Source: Sinorhizobium sp. RAC02
GTDB lineage: Bacteria; Pseudomonadota; Alphaproteobacteria; Rhizobiales; Rhizobiaceae
Length of the DNA stretch: 64,000 bases
Reading direction: 5' to 3'
NCBI RefSeq assembly: GCF_001713395.1
Contig: NZ_CP016450.1
Coordinates: 682,001-746,000 of the forward strand
The notes below the pieces were generated by a model. That model was not told the origin of the DNA. It searched no databases and saw nothing but the letters and a program-made list of their open reading frames with translations. Below are positions 36,105 to 45,293 of the stretch, one piece after another. The position numbers and the translations under genes were made by a program. Position 1 is the first letter of the stretch. Every line of letters starts with the position of its first letter.

Positions 36105-36811
36105 CCGTGCTCATGAAAAATCCCAAAGGCAAGGTGACGGTGAAGATGCGGGCAGGCGGGGCTGAACAGGGCTCGGGTGATGGCGAGAAGCGGGGCCGCA
36201 AGGCCTCCAAGGAAACGAGACGGCAGCAGCTCATCGAGGCGACAATCGATTCGCTCGCCAAGCGCGGTTATTCCGATACCACGCTGGCAGATGTGGCGGA
36301 TGGTGCTGGCCTTTCCCGTGGCATCGTCAATTTCCATTTCGAGAGCAAGGAAAACCTGCTCGTCGCCACGCTGCAATTCATGTCGGAAGAGTATGGCGAC
36401 CACTGGAATGCGGCGCTGGAAAAAGCCGGCCCAAGCGTGGCGAGCCGCATCTGGGCCGTCGTGCATGCCGATTTCGACCGCAAGATCTGCACCAAGCGCA
36501 AACTTGCCGCCTGGTGCGCCTTCTGGGGTGAGGCGAAGTCGCGCCCGACCTACCAGGCGCTGTGCGGTGCGCGCGACGTCAAATACCAGGAAACCGTGAT
36601 CGCGCTCTGCGCCGAGCTGAAGGTGGAGGGCGGCTATGCCTATGAACCGGAGCCGATGGCGCTATCGCTCTGCGCCATGCTGGAGGGCCTGTGGCTTCGC
36701 CTGATGATGGGCGACGGCACCACGCGGGAGAAGGCGCTGGAGGCGGCAATCGCCTTCGTCGTCACGGTTTTCCCGAACCATCTGACTTTGCAAGGACCAA
36801 AACCACAATAG
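36101..36811 (+). CDS. TetR family regulator (BetI-like)
   Basis: 236 residues. An unusually long basic N-terminal arm (about 30 residues) precedes the helix-turn-helix (QQLIEATIDSLAKRGYSDTTLADVADGAGLSRGIVNFHFESKENLL). The ligand domain with WCAFWGEAKSRPTYQ resembles the BetI group. I choose the GTG at 36101, overlapping the methyltransferase stop, 7 bases after GGGAG; an ATG at 36113 is possible. It is the only regulator in the cluster, and the three TGAATG-NN-CRTTCA sites are its likely targets, including its own promoter (35182). Confidence 0.9.
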   Translation: MTVLMKNPKGKVTVKMRAGGAEQGSGDGEKRGRKASKETRRQQLIEATIDSLAKRGYSDTTLADVADGAGLSRGIVNFHFESKENLLVATLQFMSEEYGDHWNAALEKAGPSVASRIWAVVHADFDRKICTKRKLAAWCAFWGEAKSRPTYQALCGARDVKYQETVIALCAELKVEGGYAYEPEPMALSLCAMLEGLWLRLMMGDGTTREKALEAAIAFVVTVFPNHLTLQGPKPQ

Positions 36812-36840
36812 GGAACCCGAAAACGGGGAAGGAGCACGGC

Positions 36841-37923
36841 ATGACGACAACAAACACGGCCAAGCGGTACACCACGACGGCATTGGCCGCCTTCCTCGCT
36901 CTCGGAACCGCACTCCCTGCCTTCGCCGCCGATACGCTCACCGTCTTCGACTGGTCCGGCTACGAGGACCCCGCTTTTCATCCCAAATATACGGAGAAAC
37001 ACAACGGTTCGCCGGATTTCTCGTTCTTCGGCGATGAAGAAGAAGCGTTCCAGAAACTACGGTCGGGCTTCAAGGCGGATATCGCGCATCCCTGCGCGCA
37101 GAGCATCGTGAAATGGCGTGAGGCCGGGTTGCTGGAGCCGCTGGATACGTCGAAGCTGACGTCGTGGAACGACATGCTGCCGAATTTCAAGACGATGAAG
37201 AACCTGATGACGTCGGAAGACGGCACGGCGTGGTTCCTTCCCTTCGAGTGGGGCAACACGGTGTTGACCTACCGCACGGATACGGTGAAGCCGGAAGAAA
37301 TCGCCTCGCTCAAAGCCTTTGCCGATCCGAAGTTCAAGGACCGCGTGTCGATCGGTGACAATGTCGACGACGCCTATGCGCTGGCGGGCCTCGCCATCGG
37401 CCTCAAGGACCTGACGGCGATGACGGACGCGCAGTTCCAGGAGGCCTCGGCGTTTCTGCGCGAGGTGCACAAGAACGTACGGCTCTACTGGACGGACAAC
37501 ACGGATCTCAGCCAGGCGCTCGCCAGCGGCGAAGTCGATCTCGCCTGGGCCTGGAACGAGACGGCGACCACTTTGCAGGCGGAAAGCCAGCCGGTCGCCA
37601 TCAAGAAGGACACGAAGGAGGGGCTTTCCACCTGGGTTTGCGGCTACTCGCGGCTCAAGGGTGCCGAAGGCAGCCCTGATCTTGCCTATGATTATCTGAA
37701 CGCCGTCACGGACCCTGCCGTCGCCGCCTATATGGTCGAAAGCTGGGGGTATGGCCATTCCAATGCCAAGGGCATGGCTGTCGTCGACCCGAAGATCCTT
37801 GCCGCCAAGGGCTATGCGGATGTCGACTCATTCGTCGCCAACACGCTCTTCCAGGCGCCGATCCCGACGGAGTTGCGGCAGAAGATGATCGCCGAGTTCG
37901 AGAAGATCAAATCGGGCTATTGA
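36841..37923 (+). CDS. Spermidine/putrescine-type (PotD) binding protein
   Basis: 360-residue periplasmic binding protein with a Sec signal peptide (ALAAFLALGTALPAFA, cut near 29). LTVFDWSGYEDPAFHPKY opens the mature part in the manner of PotD/PotF. The start ATG at 36841 has AAGGAG upstream. It is encoded 30 bp after the TetR gene, away from its permeases, which lie at 38298-41155 on the other strand with no binding-protein gene of their own. The set therefore makes a full transporter, probably for a cationic amine or betaine. Confidence 0.92.
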   Translation: MTTTNTAKRYTTTALAAFLALGTALPAFAADTLTVFDWSGYEDPAFHPKYTEKHNGSPDFSFFGDEEEAFQKLRSGFKADIAHPCAQSIVKWREAGLLEPLDTSKLTSWNDMLPNFKTMKNLMTSEDGTAWFLPFEWGNTVLTYRTDTVKPEEIASLKAFADPKFKDRVSIGDNVDDAYALAGLAIGLKDLTAMTDAQFQEASAFLREVHKNVRLYWTDNTDLSQALASGEVDLAWAWNETATTLQAESQPVAIKKDTKEGLSTWVCGYSRLKGAEGSPDLAYDYLNAVTDPAVAAYMVESWGYGHSNAKGMAVVDPKILAAKGYADVDSFVANTLFQAPIPTELRQKMIAEFEKIKSGY

Positions 37924-38036
37924 GGACTTTTAAGCGCTTTTAAGCGCCCCCTGCCATAGATCGCCCGTCCGCTCCCGGAACGACCCGGGAGCGCTCTGCG
38001 TTGAGTCCGGTTCAATATCGCGTGAGGTATTGCGTC

Positions 38037-38288
38037 ATGGACCCGAAACGCTGGAGCAAACCGATCACTTTCGAGACGCCGCATCTTGGCCAGTATAGAA
38101 CGATCGTCAGCACGCAGGAGGCGGTGCGGGCGCTTGTGAATGACTGGCCTCTCCAGAAGGGACGGCAACTCAAGGCGGCACGAAAGACCTGCGCAGCCGT
38201 GCTCGAGGGCAGGAAGCCGCCCTCCGAGGCGCGCAACGCCTTCATCGCCGCAGCCGTCGAGGCTGACGTTTTCGTGCGCGAAAAGTAG
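38037..38288 (+). CDS. DUF982 domain protein
   Basis: 83 residues with the DUF982 pattern common in rhizobia (SKPITFETPHLGQYRTIVSTQEAVRALVNDWP ... RKTCAAVLEGRKPPSEARNAFIAAAVEADVFV). The function of the family is unknown. The ATG at 38037 follows GAGG. It is 113 bp after the binding protein, with a strong inverted repeat without a U-run in the gap (CGCTCCCGG and CCGGGAGCG, 37970-37994), so it may or may not share the transcript. Confidence 0.82.
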   Translation: MDPKRWSKPITFETPHLGQYRTIVSTQEAVRALVNDWPLQKGRQLKAARKTCAAVLEGRKPPSEARNAFIAAAVEADVFVREK

Positions 38289-38297
38289 GCTCTGGCG

Positions 38298-39407
38298 TTA
38301 CACCCGCGAAACCGGCGGGTCCTCCGCCAGAAGCACGAAGGCATCGGGATCATAGGCGAGGCGGATTTCTGCGCCGACAGGCAGGTCGTCTGCGCCAAAA
38401 TTGTTCGTCTCGACCATGGAGAGTGGCTGTTCCAGCCCGTCAATGCCGACTGTCAGGTGGGTGACCTCGCCGAAATAGGCACGGTTCTCGATGCGACCGG
38501 TGAGTTCGTGTGGCGCGCGATCGTCGTCCCACAGCAAGCACAGCCGCTCCGGGCGGATTCCGACGGTGACATGGCCGTTGGCGGTGGCAAAGCCCTGCGG
38601 CTTGACGAGATTGACGGCACCGAAGCGCGCGGCATCGACGGAGACGGTATCGGCCTGCTCGCCGAGCACTTTGGCCTTCAAAAAGTTCATGCCGCCGAGA
38701 AAGTCGGCGACCTTGCGGGTGCGTGGGCGCTGGTAGATTTCCTTGGGGCTGGCGATCTGGGCGATGCGGCCGCCGAACATGACGGCGATGCGGTCGGAAA
38801 GCGCCAAGGCCTCGTACTGGTCATGCGTGACGAGGATGAAGGTGATGCCAACCGCCTTTTGCAGGGTGCGCAGTTCCACCTGCATTTCCTCGCGCAGCTT
38901 CTTGTCGAGGGCGGAGAGGGGTTCGTCGAGCAGCAGCACCTTCGGGCGCATGACGAGGGCGCGGGCGAGGGCCACGCGCTGGCGCTGGCCGCCGGAGAGT
39001 TCGTGCGCCTTGCGCTGGCCGAGACCCGACAGGCGCACCATATCGAGCGCGTCACCGACGCGCTTCTTCTCGTCCTCCGGCGAAAGTTTTAGCCGTTTCA
39101 GGCCGTAGGCGACGTTTTCCCCTACGTCGAGATGCGGGAAGATGGCGTAGCTCTGGAACACCATGTTGGTCGGCCGCTTGTTCGGCGGCAGGGCCAGAGA
39201 GGGCACGCCGTCGATATAGATCTCGCCGGCCGTCGGCGTTTCGAAGCCGGCGATGGAGCGCAGAAGCGTGGTCTTGCCGCAACCGGAGGGGCCGAGCAGC
39301 GAGAAGAATTCGCCCTCTGCGATCGACAGCGACACGTCGTCGAGCGCCTTGTAGATGCCGTAGAACTTCGACACGTTTTCGATCTGGATCATCGCGCGGT
39401 CGGGCAT
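38298..39407 (-). CDS. ABC transporter ATP-binding protein (PotA type)
   Basis: 369-residue ATPase: Walker A GPSGCGKTT, Q-loop VFQSYAIFPH, signature [14 protein letters not shown], Walker B LLLDEPLSALD, switch His in THDQ, and a TOBE domain at the C terminus. Family-typical for spermidine/putrescine uptake. The ATG at 39407 is 7 bases after TAGGAG. It is the third gene of the leftward operon, 9 bp after the second permease gene. Confidence 0.94.
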   Translation of the reverse strand: MPDRAMIQIENVSKFYGIYKALDDVSLSIAEGEFFSLLGPSGCGKTTLLRSIAGFETPTAGEIYIDGVPSLALPPNKRPTNMVFQSYAIFPHLDVGENVAYGLKRLKLSPEDEKKRVGDALDMVRLSGLGQRKAHELSGGQRQRVALARALVMRPKVLLLDEPLSALDKKLREEMQVELRTLQKAVGITFILVTHDQYEALALSDRIAVMFGGRIAQIASPKEIYQRPRTRKVADFLGGMNFLKAKVLGEQADTVSVDAARFGAVNLVKPQGFATANGHVTVGIRPERLCLLWDDDRAPHELTGRIENRAYFGEVTHLTVGIDGLEQPLSMVETNNFGADDLPVGAEIRLAYDPDAFVLLAEDPPVSRV

Positions 39408-39416
39408 GGATGGCTC

Positions 39417-40241
39417 CTAGGGCAGCATGAGCGCCATCTGCGTGCGGCGTTCAGCACGGCGACGCAGGATTTCGGCGAGGGTCAGCATGAGGATGGAGGC
39501 AACGAGCATGATGGTGCCGAGCGCCAGCACGCCGGGCAGTTTGGCGGCGAAGCGCAACTGGCCCCAGATGTAGACCGGCAACGTCGGCTCGGTGCCGGAC
39601 AGGAAGAAGGCGAGGATGAACTCGTCGAGCGAAATGGTGAAGGTGACGAGCAGGCTGGAGACGATGGCGGGCGCCACCACCGGCAGCGTCACGCGCCGGA
39701 AGGTGCCGATGGCGGTTTCGCCGAGATCGTAGGAGGCTTCCTCCAGGCTGCGGTCGAAGCCCTCGAAGCCGGAGACCAGCACCGACATGGCATAGGGCAC
39801 GCAGAACACCGTCTGGCCGAGAATGACGGTGAAGAGCGAGAGTTCGACACCCATTGCCAGCACGATCATCAAAAGCGAGACGGCGACGATGATCTCCGGC
39901 AGGAAGAGCGGCGCCATGATGAGGCCTGTCGCCGCGCGCTGGCCGCGAAAGCGGTAGCGCGTGATCGCGCGGGCGGCGCAGATGCCGAGGATGGTCGACA
40001 GCAGCGCGACCGAGATGCCGACGACGAGGCTGTTCCAGGCTGCCTCCATCATCACCGAATTGCCGGCGAGCGAGCCGTACCACTTGGTCGTGAAGCCGGC
40101 GAGCGGGAAGGTGGTGGTGGCCGCATTGTTGAAGGAGAAGACCGGCAGCAGCAGAATGGGTAGGTAGAGGAACAGGAAATAAACCGCGACATAGACCGGC
40201 AGCCAGGGAATGAAGCGAAGGCGCTGCGTGAGAAGGCTCAT
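39417..40241 (-). CDS. ABC transporter permease (PotC type)
   Basis: 274-residue permease with six predicted helices, NNAATTTFPLAGFTTKWY near the N terminus as in PotC, and the EAA loop (EASYDLGETAIGTFRRVTLPVVAPAI). Its start overlaps the PotB-type gene stop by four bases (ATGA). Confidence 0.93.
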   Translation of the reverse strand: MSLLTQRLRFIPWLPVYVAVYFLFLYLPILLLPVFSFNNAATTTFPLAGFTTKWYGSLAGNSVMMEAAWNSLVVGISVALLSTILGICAARAITRYRFRGQRAATGLIMAPLFLPEIIVAVSLLMIVLAMGVELSLFTVILGQTVFCVPYAMSVLVSGFEGFDRSLEEASYDLGETAIGTFRRVTLPVVAPAIVSSLLVTFTISLDEFILAFFLSGTEPTLPVYIWGQLRFAAKLPGVLALGTIMLVASILMLTLAEILRRRAERRTQMALMLP

Positions 40242-41155
40242 TTGATCCTCCGCACGGTGAACTTCAGGGCGAGAACCACGGCGGCCGCCACGAGCGACAC
40301 GAGGATCATCGTCGTGACCGAAAGGGCCGCGCCCAGCGGCCAGTTCGCGCCCTTGCCGAACTGTGCCTGGATGGCGGTGGCGATCATCACGCCGTCCTTG
40401 TCGCCGACGAGGCGCGGCGTCACGTAGTCGCCGACCGTCGGGATCATCACGATCAGGAAGGCCGAGATGACGCCCGGCAGCGACAGCGGCAGCGTGATGC
40501 GGAAGAAGGCGCGGATGCGGCTATCGCCAAGATCGCGCGCCGCTTCGATCAATGTGCGGTCCACCTTCTGGAGCGACACATAGATCGGTAGGATGGCGAA
40601 GGCGGCCCAGCTGTGCACCAGCGTGATGACGACGGCATTGGAGTTGTAGAGCAGCGAGGTCACCGGCTTGTCGATGAGGCCCATCGAGATGAGACCGGTG
40701 TTCATGACGCCGCCATAGCCCAGGATGATCTTCCACGACATGACACGCAGAAGATAGCTGGTCCAGCAGGGCACGGTGACGAGGAAGAGCCAGAGGTTCT
40801 TGTGCACGCCGCCATGGAAGGAAATGAACCAGGCGACCGGATAGGAGAAGACGACGGTCACGACGCTGACGGTCAATGAGATCCAGAGCGAGCGGACGAA
40901 AAGGTCGCGGTAGATCGGCTCGGTGAGCGCCTGCCGGTAGTTTTCCAGCGTGAAGGTGCGGTCGATGTCGAGATAGTTTTGCGTCCAGAAACTGTAGGCG
41001 ATGACGATGAGGACCGGGAGAAAGAGCAGCGCCAGCGCGTAGAGGAAGGTCGGCGATACCATGGCGAGGCCGCGGGCCTCTTCGCTCCGCATCCAGGCCC
41101 GGCGCCTGGAGGGGGAGGGTGCGTCGTCGATCCTCTCGAACGCCGTCGCCGTCAT
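40238..41155 (-). CDS. ABC transporter permease (PotB type)
   Basis: 305-residue permease with six helices and the EAA loop (EAARDLGDSRIRAFFRITLPLSLPGV). I start at the ATG at 41155 (MTATAFERIDD), 9 bases after GGAG; a TTG at 41179 would add eight residues. First gene of the leftward permease/ATPase operon, divergent from the aminotransferase across operator site 2. Confidence 0.93.
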   Translation of the reverse strand: MTATAFERIDDAPSPSRRRAWMRSEEARGLAMVSPTFLYALALLFLPVLIVIAYSFWTQNYLDIDRTFTLENYRQALTEPIYRDLFVRSLWISLTVSVVTVVFSYPVAWFISFHGGVHKNLWLFLVTVPCWTSYLLRVMSWKIILGYGGVMNTGLISMGLIDKPVTSLLYNSNAVVITLVHSWAAFAILPIYVSLQKVDRTLIEAARDLGDSRIRAFFRITLPLSLPGVISAFLIVMIPTVGDYVTPRLVGDKDGVMIATAIQAQFGKGANWPLGAALSVTTMILVSLVAAAVVLALKFTVRRIK

Positions 41156-41302
41156 CGTGCGGAACTCCAGCCGCGACAACTCTCATAAAGCGTGAGCTTT
41201 CCCGTTTCCATGTACGCCTGCCTTTTCGGCTTGGTGTGTTCCCGAAACGAAACATGCGCCCAAATCCCCGTTGAAATCAAGCCCTGTTTCTGCAATATTG
41301 AT

Positions 41303-41316
41303 TGAACGAACATTCA
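41303..41316. promoter_or_regulatory. TetR-type operator site 2
   Basis: TGAACGAACATTCA on the + strand (TGAATG-TT-CGTTCA on the minus), the same element as at 35182 and 45294, lying in the divergent region between the permease operon and the aminotransferase gene. The flanking ATATTGAATG and CAAT also match site 3. Confidence 0.75.
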
Positions 41317-41391
41317 ATATGATTGGGAAACTTAAATTCTTTCATATTGTTGTGCGCAGAATCTTTTCGCAAACACATGATGGAGAGGGAT

Positions 41392-42807
41392 ATGGCGGCA
41401 ATTCTGAAGACGGCGAACGAGCAGGCTGACGAGGCGGTCGACGATCTCACCCGGCTTGCGGAGCGCCATCTGGTGCAGCCCTGGCCGGTCTCCGGCTCCA
41501 TCGGCGCGGAGGCGCGCGGGCGCATCGAATCCGGTGAGGGCATCTATGTGACAGATGCCGCCGGCCGCAAGCTGATCGATGGTCCTGCCGGCATGTGGTG
41601 CGTCAATGCCGGCCACCGCAACAAGGAGCTGGCCGACGTCATGGCGTCGCAGGCCATGGAGCTTTCCTACAATTCGCCCTGGTATACGACGAACACGCCC
41701 TCTGCCGTGCTGTCGGCGCGCTTGGCGAAGCATGCGCCGGATGGTGTCGACCATGTCTTCTACACGACGGGCGGCTCTTCGGCGGTCGAGACGGCGCTGC
41801 GCTTCATGCAGTTCGCCAACAATGTAAAGGGCCGGCCGGAGAAGAAGCTGATCGTTTCCCGACAGGGCGGCTATCACGGCTCGACCTTTCTCTCGGCCTC
41901 GCTCAACGGCCGGCCGCGCGACCATGACTGGATGGACAGCGCGTCCGACCTCGTCGTGAAGCTTTCCTGCCCGAACCCTTTCCGCCGGCCTGAAGGCATG
42001 AGCGTCGAGGCTTTCTGCGATTTCCTCGTCGAGGAATTCCGGCAGGTCATAGAGGAGAGAGGCGCGGACAGGATCGGCGCCTTCATCGCCGAGCCCGTCA
42101 TGGCTTCCGGCGGCGTCATCGTGCCGCCGCCCGGTTACCTGAAGCGCATGCACGCGCTCTGCCGCGCAAACGATATCCTGTTCATCGCCGACGAGGTGGT
42201 GACGGCCTTCGGGCGGCTCGGTCATGTCTTTGCTTCGAAGGATGTCTTCGACATCGAGCCGGACATGATCACCTTCGCCAAGGGCGTCACGTCGGGCTAT
42301 TTCCCGCTCGGCGGCGTGATGATCGCCGGACGGCTTTTCGAGGAACTGCGCCGGTCGAACCATTCCGAAGCGATGTTCGCACACGGGCTCACCTACTCCA
42401 GCCACCCGGTCGGCTGCGCCGTGGCGCTGAAGAACCTCGATATTCTGGAGGGCGGGCTTTTGGAGCATACGCTGGCGATGTCGGACCACTTCCAGAAAAG
42501 CCTGAAGGCGCTGGAGGACCTGCCGCTGGTTGGCGAGGTGCGGGGTCTCGGGCTGATGGCCTGCGTCGAATGTGTCGCCGACCGCGCCAGCAACAATCCG
42601 CTGACACTCGACCTCGAAGTCGGCAAACGCATCGACAAACATTGCCAGGAACTCGGCCTCCTGGTGCGTCCGCTCATTAACATGTGCGTGATGTCGCCGC
42701 CGCTCACCATCTCGCTTTCGCAGATCGACGACATGACGGCGATCCTGCGCAAGGGCATTGAGCTCACCATGGACGATCTTGTCCGCGAGGGGCTCTGGAA
42801 GGGCTAA
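41392..42807 (+). CDS. Class III aminotransferase
   Basis: 471-residue PLP enzyme of the omega-aminotransferase group. Hallmarks: GMWCVNAGHRNKELAD, YYTTGGSSAVET-type substrate loop (VFYTTGGSSAVETALR), IADEVVTAFGRLG, and the PLP lysine K297 in TFAKGVTSGYFPLGG. The ATG at 41392 has GGAGAGGG directly upstream; an ATG pair at 41377 is the alternative. A terminator follows the gene. In this cluster it would remove an amino group from a freed amine using pyruvate or a 2-oxo acid; the exact amine is not predictable. Confidence 0.92.
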   Translation: MAAILKTANEQADEAVDDLTRLAERHLVQPWPVSGSIGAEARGRIESGEGIYVTDAAGRKLIDGPAGMWCVNAGHRNKELADVMASQAMELSYNSPWYTTNTPSAVLSARLAKHAPDGVDHVFYTTGGSSAVETALRFMQFANNVKGRPEKKLIVSRQGGYHGSTFLSASLNGRPRDHDWMDSASDLVVKLSCPNPFRRPEGMSVEAFCDFLVEEFRQVIEERGADRIGAFIAEPVMASGGVIVPPPGYLKRMHALCRANDILFIADEVVTAFGRLGHVFASKDVFDIEPDMITFAKGVTSGYFPLGGVMIAGRLFEELRRSNHSEAMFAHGLTYSSHPVGCAVALKNLDILEGGLLEHTLAMSDHFQKSLKALEDLPLVGEVRGLGLMACVECVADRASNNPLTLDLEVGKRIDKHCQELGLLVRPLINMCVMSPPLTISLSQIDDMTAILRKGIELTMDDLVREGLWKG

Positions 42808-42859
42808 GCCCTTCTGTAGAAAGTACGTTTGGAGCGACCATTCCCCGGTCCAAACGGTT

Positions 42860-42887
42860 GAGGCCCGCGAAAGCGGGCCTCTTTTTT
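42860..42887 (+). terminator. Intrinsic terminator after aminotransferase
   Basis: GAGGCCCGC-GAAA-GCGGGCCTC (42860-42881) followed by TTTTTT: a stable nine-base-pair stem with a GNRA-type loop. Confidence 0.92.
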
Positions 42888-43000
42888 GTGCGCCGTTTCC
42901 ACAGGGAGACCGGCCGACCCGCCGGCTCGGGCGCCGCAGCAAAGGCTTGCGCTCATGCGGCGCATGATGGCATTAGGGCTCCTTCTTCGGAGAATGGCAC

Positions 43001-44071
43001 ATGAGCAACGACACAACAGCAAGGCGGCCGTGGGCGCGACTGGTCCTTATCGCATCGCTTTTTGCGTGGGCGCCGTTTGCCGCCGCCACACCGGCCAAGG
43101 CCACGCCCGTTCTCGTCGTCGATGCCGACAGCCGCCAGGTGCTCTACCAGGAGGATGCCGGCGCGCCGTGGTATCCTGCCTCCACGACCAAGCTGATGAC
43201 GGCGCTCGTCGTGTTCGAAGCGCTGAAAGCCGGTGAAGTGACCATGTCGACGCCGGTGGTGATGACCCGCAATGCCACAAAGCAGGCATTTCTCGAGTCG
43301 GGCCTGACCTTCGGGCGGACGATGACGCTCGAAGACGCGCTCTATGCCGTGATTACCGCATCGGCCAATGACGTCGCCGTAGCCCTTGCCGAAGCCGTGG
43401 CATCCAATGAGGCGTCCTTCGTTGTGCGGATGAACAGGACGGCGGCGCGTCTTGGCCTCACCGGCACCCACTATTCCAATCCGAACGGCCTGTTCGACAA
43501 GACGAACTATACGACCGCGCGGGATCTCGCGATCCTGGGCATGGAGGTCGACCGGGTGTTTCCCGGATACAGGCGCTTTTTCCAGGCCTCTTCCGTCACG
43601 ATCGATGGCAAGGAGATCAAGTCCAACAATCTGCTCCTGACCCGGTTCAACGGCACGATCGGCATGAAGACGGGCTTCATCTGCGCCTCCGGGCGAAACA
43701 TTGTCGGGCTGGCGACACGCAACGGACGGCGCATGATGGTGGTCATCCTGGGTGCGACGACGGAACGCGAGCGCAACGAGCGCTCTGCGCAATACCTGAC
43801 GCAGGCATTCGATGGCCGCCTGCCCGCAGGCGCAGGGCTTGTCGAGGGCCTGCAGAACCAAACCGGTGTGGCGCCGGAAGACATGCGCATTCGTCTGTGC
43901 ACCGACAAGAGTGCGGCCTATGAGGCGAGCCGCGATGCCCTTTACCCGATGGGTCTGCCGGGGCAGGAAAGCTATTTGAAGGACCGGGTAACCGAGCAGG
44001 TTCACACCATCGCCACCTGGCCCAGCGAGCATCTTGAGGATGTGCCCCTGCCGAAGTCCCGTCCTTCGTAA
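43001..44071 (+). CDS. D-alanyl-D-alanine carboxypeptidase (S11, PBP5/6 type)
   Basis: 356-residue serine D,D-carboxypeptidase, exported by an N-terminal signal (to about residue 30, ending AAATPAKA). The three catalytic motifs are in place: STTK (61-64), SAN (121-123) and KTG (223-225). The role is trimming peptidoglycan pentapeptide. No membrane-anchoring C-terminal helix is seen (the tail is PLPKSRPS), so it may be soluble in the periplasm. It has no obvious link to the surrounding catabolic genes. Confidence 0.93.
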   Translation: MSNDTTARRPWARLVLIASLFAWAPFAAATPAKATPVLVVDADSRQVLYQEDAGAPWYPASTTKLMTALVVFEALKAGEVTMSTPVVMTRNATKQAFLESGLTFGRTMTLEDALYAVITASANDVAVALAEAVASNEASFVVRMNRTAARLGLTGTHYSNPNGLFDKTNYTTARDLAILGMEVDRVFPGYRRFFQASSVTIDGKEIKSNNLLLTRFNGTIGMKTGFICASGRNIVGLATRNGRRMMVVILGATTERERNERSAQYLTQAFDGRLPAGAGLVEGLQNQTGVAPEDMRIRLCTDKSAAYEASRDALYPMGLPGQESYLKDRVTEQVHTIATWPSEHLEDVPLPKSRPS

Positions 44072-44074
44072 AAC

Positions 44075-45274
44075 CTAGTCCGGGCTTTTCAGGCCGGCAT
44101 TGGTTTCCGCCATCGCCTTTTCCTCCGGCGCGTCCTTCAGGGTCATCACCGGCAGCACCTTGCGCAGGTGGTCATGATGGGTGCGCACGCCGTATTCGAG
44201 GTCGGAGAGGTAGAAGCCGGCAAAGGCGTTTGATGTCATGGCCTCGTTCGACCAGACGGTGAGCTGTACGTCTTCGGCCTGCGTGTCGCGATCGATGCGG
44301 AAGGCGAGGTAGCGGGCGAGGCGATGTGCGCGATCCTCTTCCCGGTGGCGGTAGATGCCACCGCGCAGCATCGTCTTGCCGACAGCGACGGGAAATTCCT
44401 GATAGAATTGCACGGTCTCCGGCGTGACGGCGATGACGCAGTTCGGGAAGAGGCCGAAATAGATCCAGGCCTTGCGCAACTGTTCCGGCAGGTGCGGATT
44501 CTCTTGCGAGATCTTCACATAGTTGCGCACGCTCCAGCGGCGGCCGGCATGAGGATTGTAGGTCGCGAAAGAGCGGCAAAGACCATTGATGAAAGGCTCG
44601 TCATAGTAGGTGGAGCCGTAGAGGTCCTGCAAAGCCGGATGGGCCATGGCGACGTGATAGCCCTCGTTGTCGACGTCGCGCACCGACTTCCAGTTGACCG
44701 GTGTCTCCTGCGTCCAGATTTCACCAGCCGGCACCATGTCTTCAGAGCGGTAGTGGGAAAGCTCCTGCTCGAACGGTTTCATCAGCTCGGCGACGTAGGG
44801 CTGCGGGCCGGGCGCGAAGCGGACGAAGACAAAACCCTGCCAGATCTCGCATTCGAGCGATTTCAGCGCGAACTCGTTCTTGTCGAGCGGCGGGAAGCTT
44901 TTGGGGCGCGCGGCACCGCGCAGCGTGCCGTCGAGATTGTAGACCCAGCCGTGGAAGGGACAGACCAGCGCGTTGCGGCAGGTTCCCTTGTCGTCGGCGA
45001 CGAGGCGGGAGCCGCGGTGGCGGCAGATGTTATGGAAAGCGCGGACCTCGCCGTCCTGCCCGCGCAGGATGAGCGCGCGTTCGCCGATGGCATCCATGGT
45101 GAGGTAATTGCCGGGCTCCGGAATATCGGAGACATGGCAGGCGATCTGCCAGTGTTCGCGAAAGACATGCTGCTTTTCGAGGTCCAGCAGGGCAGGGCTA
45201 TGATAACACCAACCCGGAAGCCCGCTTCTGTCCCAGTCATTCGGAACGCTGATATCGCGGATCATCTCGTTCAT
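44075..45274 (-). CDS. Rieske non-heme iron oxygenase, carnitine/betaine type
   Basis: 399-residue oxygenase alpha subunit. Rieske cluster ligands: C84, H86, C105, H108 (CRHRG ... CPFHGW). Mononuclear iron site: E204-x2-H207-x4-H212 (NEGYHVAMAHP). The residue bridging the two sites is glutamate, where ring hydroxylases such as naphthalene dioxygenase have aspartate; carnitine oxygenase CntA also has Glu. This favours a quaternary-amine or N-methyl substrate over an aromatic ring. No reductase or ferredoxin gene is in the window. The ATG at 45274 follows GGGGAG; operator site 3 lies 20 bp upstream. Confidence 0.88.
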   Translation of the reverse strand: MNEMIRDISVPNDWDRSGLPGWCYHSPALLDLEKQHVFREHWQIACHVSDIPEPGNYLTMDAIGERALILRGQDGEVRAFHNICRHRGSRLVADDKGTCRNALVCPFHGWVYNLDGTLRGAARPKSFPPLDKNEFALKSLECEIWQGFVFVRFAPGPQPYVAELMKPFEQELSHYRSEDMVPAGEIWTQETPVNWKSVRDVDNEGYHVAMAHPALQDLYGSTYYDEPFINGLCRSFATYNPHAGRRWSVRNYVKISQENPHLPEQLRKAWIYFGLFPNCVIAVTPETVQFYQEFPVAVGKTMLRGGIYRHREEDRAHRLARYLAFRIDRDTQAEDVQLTVWSNEAMTSNAFAGFYLSDLEYGVRTHHDHLRKVLPVMTLKDAPEEKAMAETNAGLKSPD

Positions 45275-45293
45275 GGTGCTCCCCTTATTTTGC

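Noticed and set aside
37970-37994. Intrinsic terminator after the PotD-type gene
   Set aside because: The inverted repeat is strong but no T-run follows, so I note it only in the DUF982 entry.
35121-45274. Standard BetI choline-betaine operon
   Set aside because: No choline dehydrogenase, betaine aldehyde dehydrogenase, choline sulfatase or choline transporter genes; only the operator and regulator type are similar.
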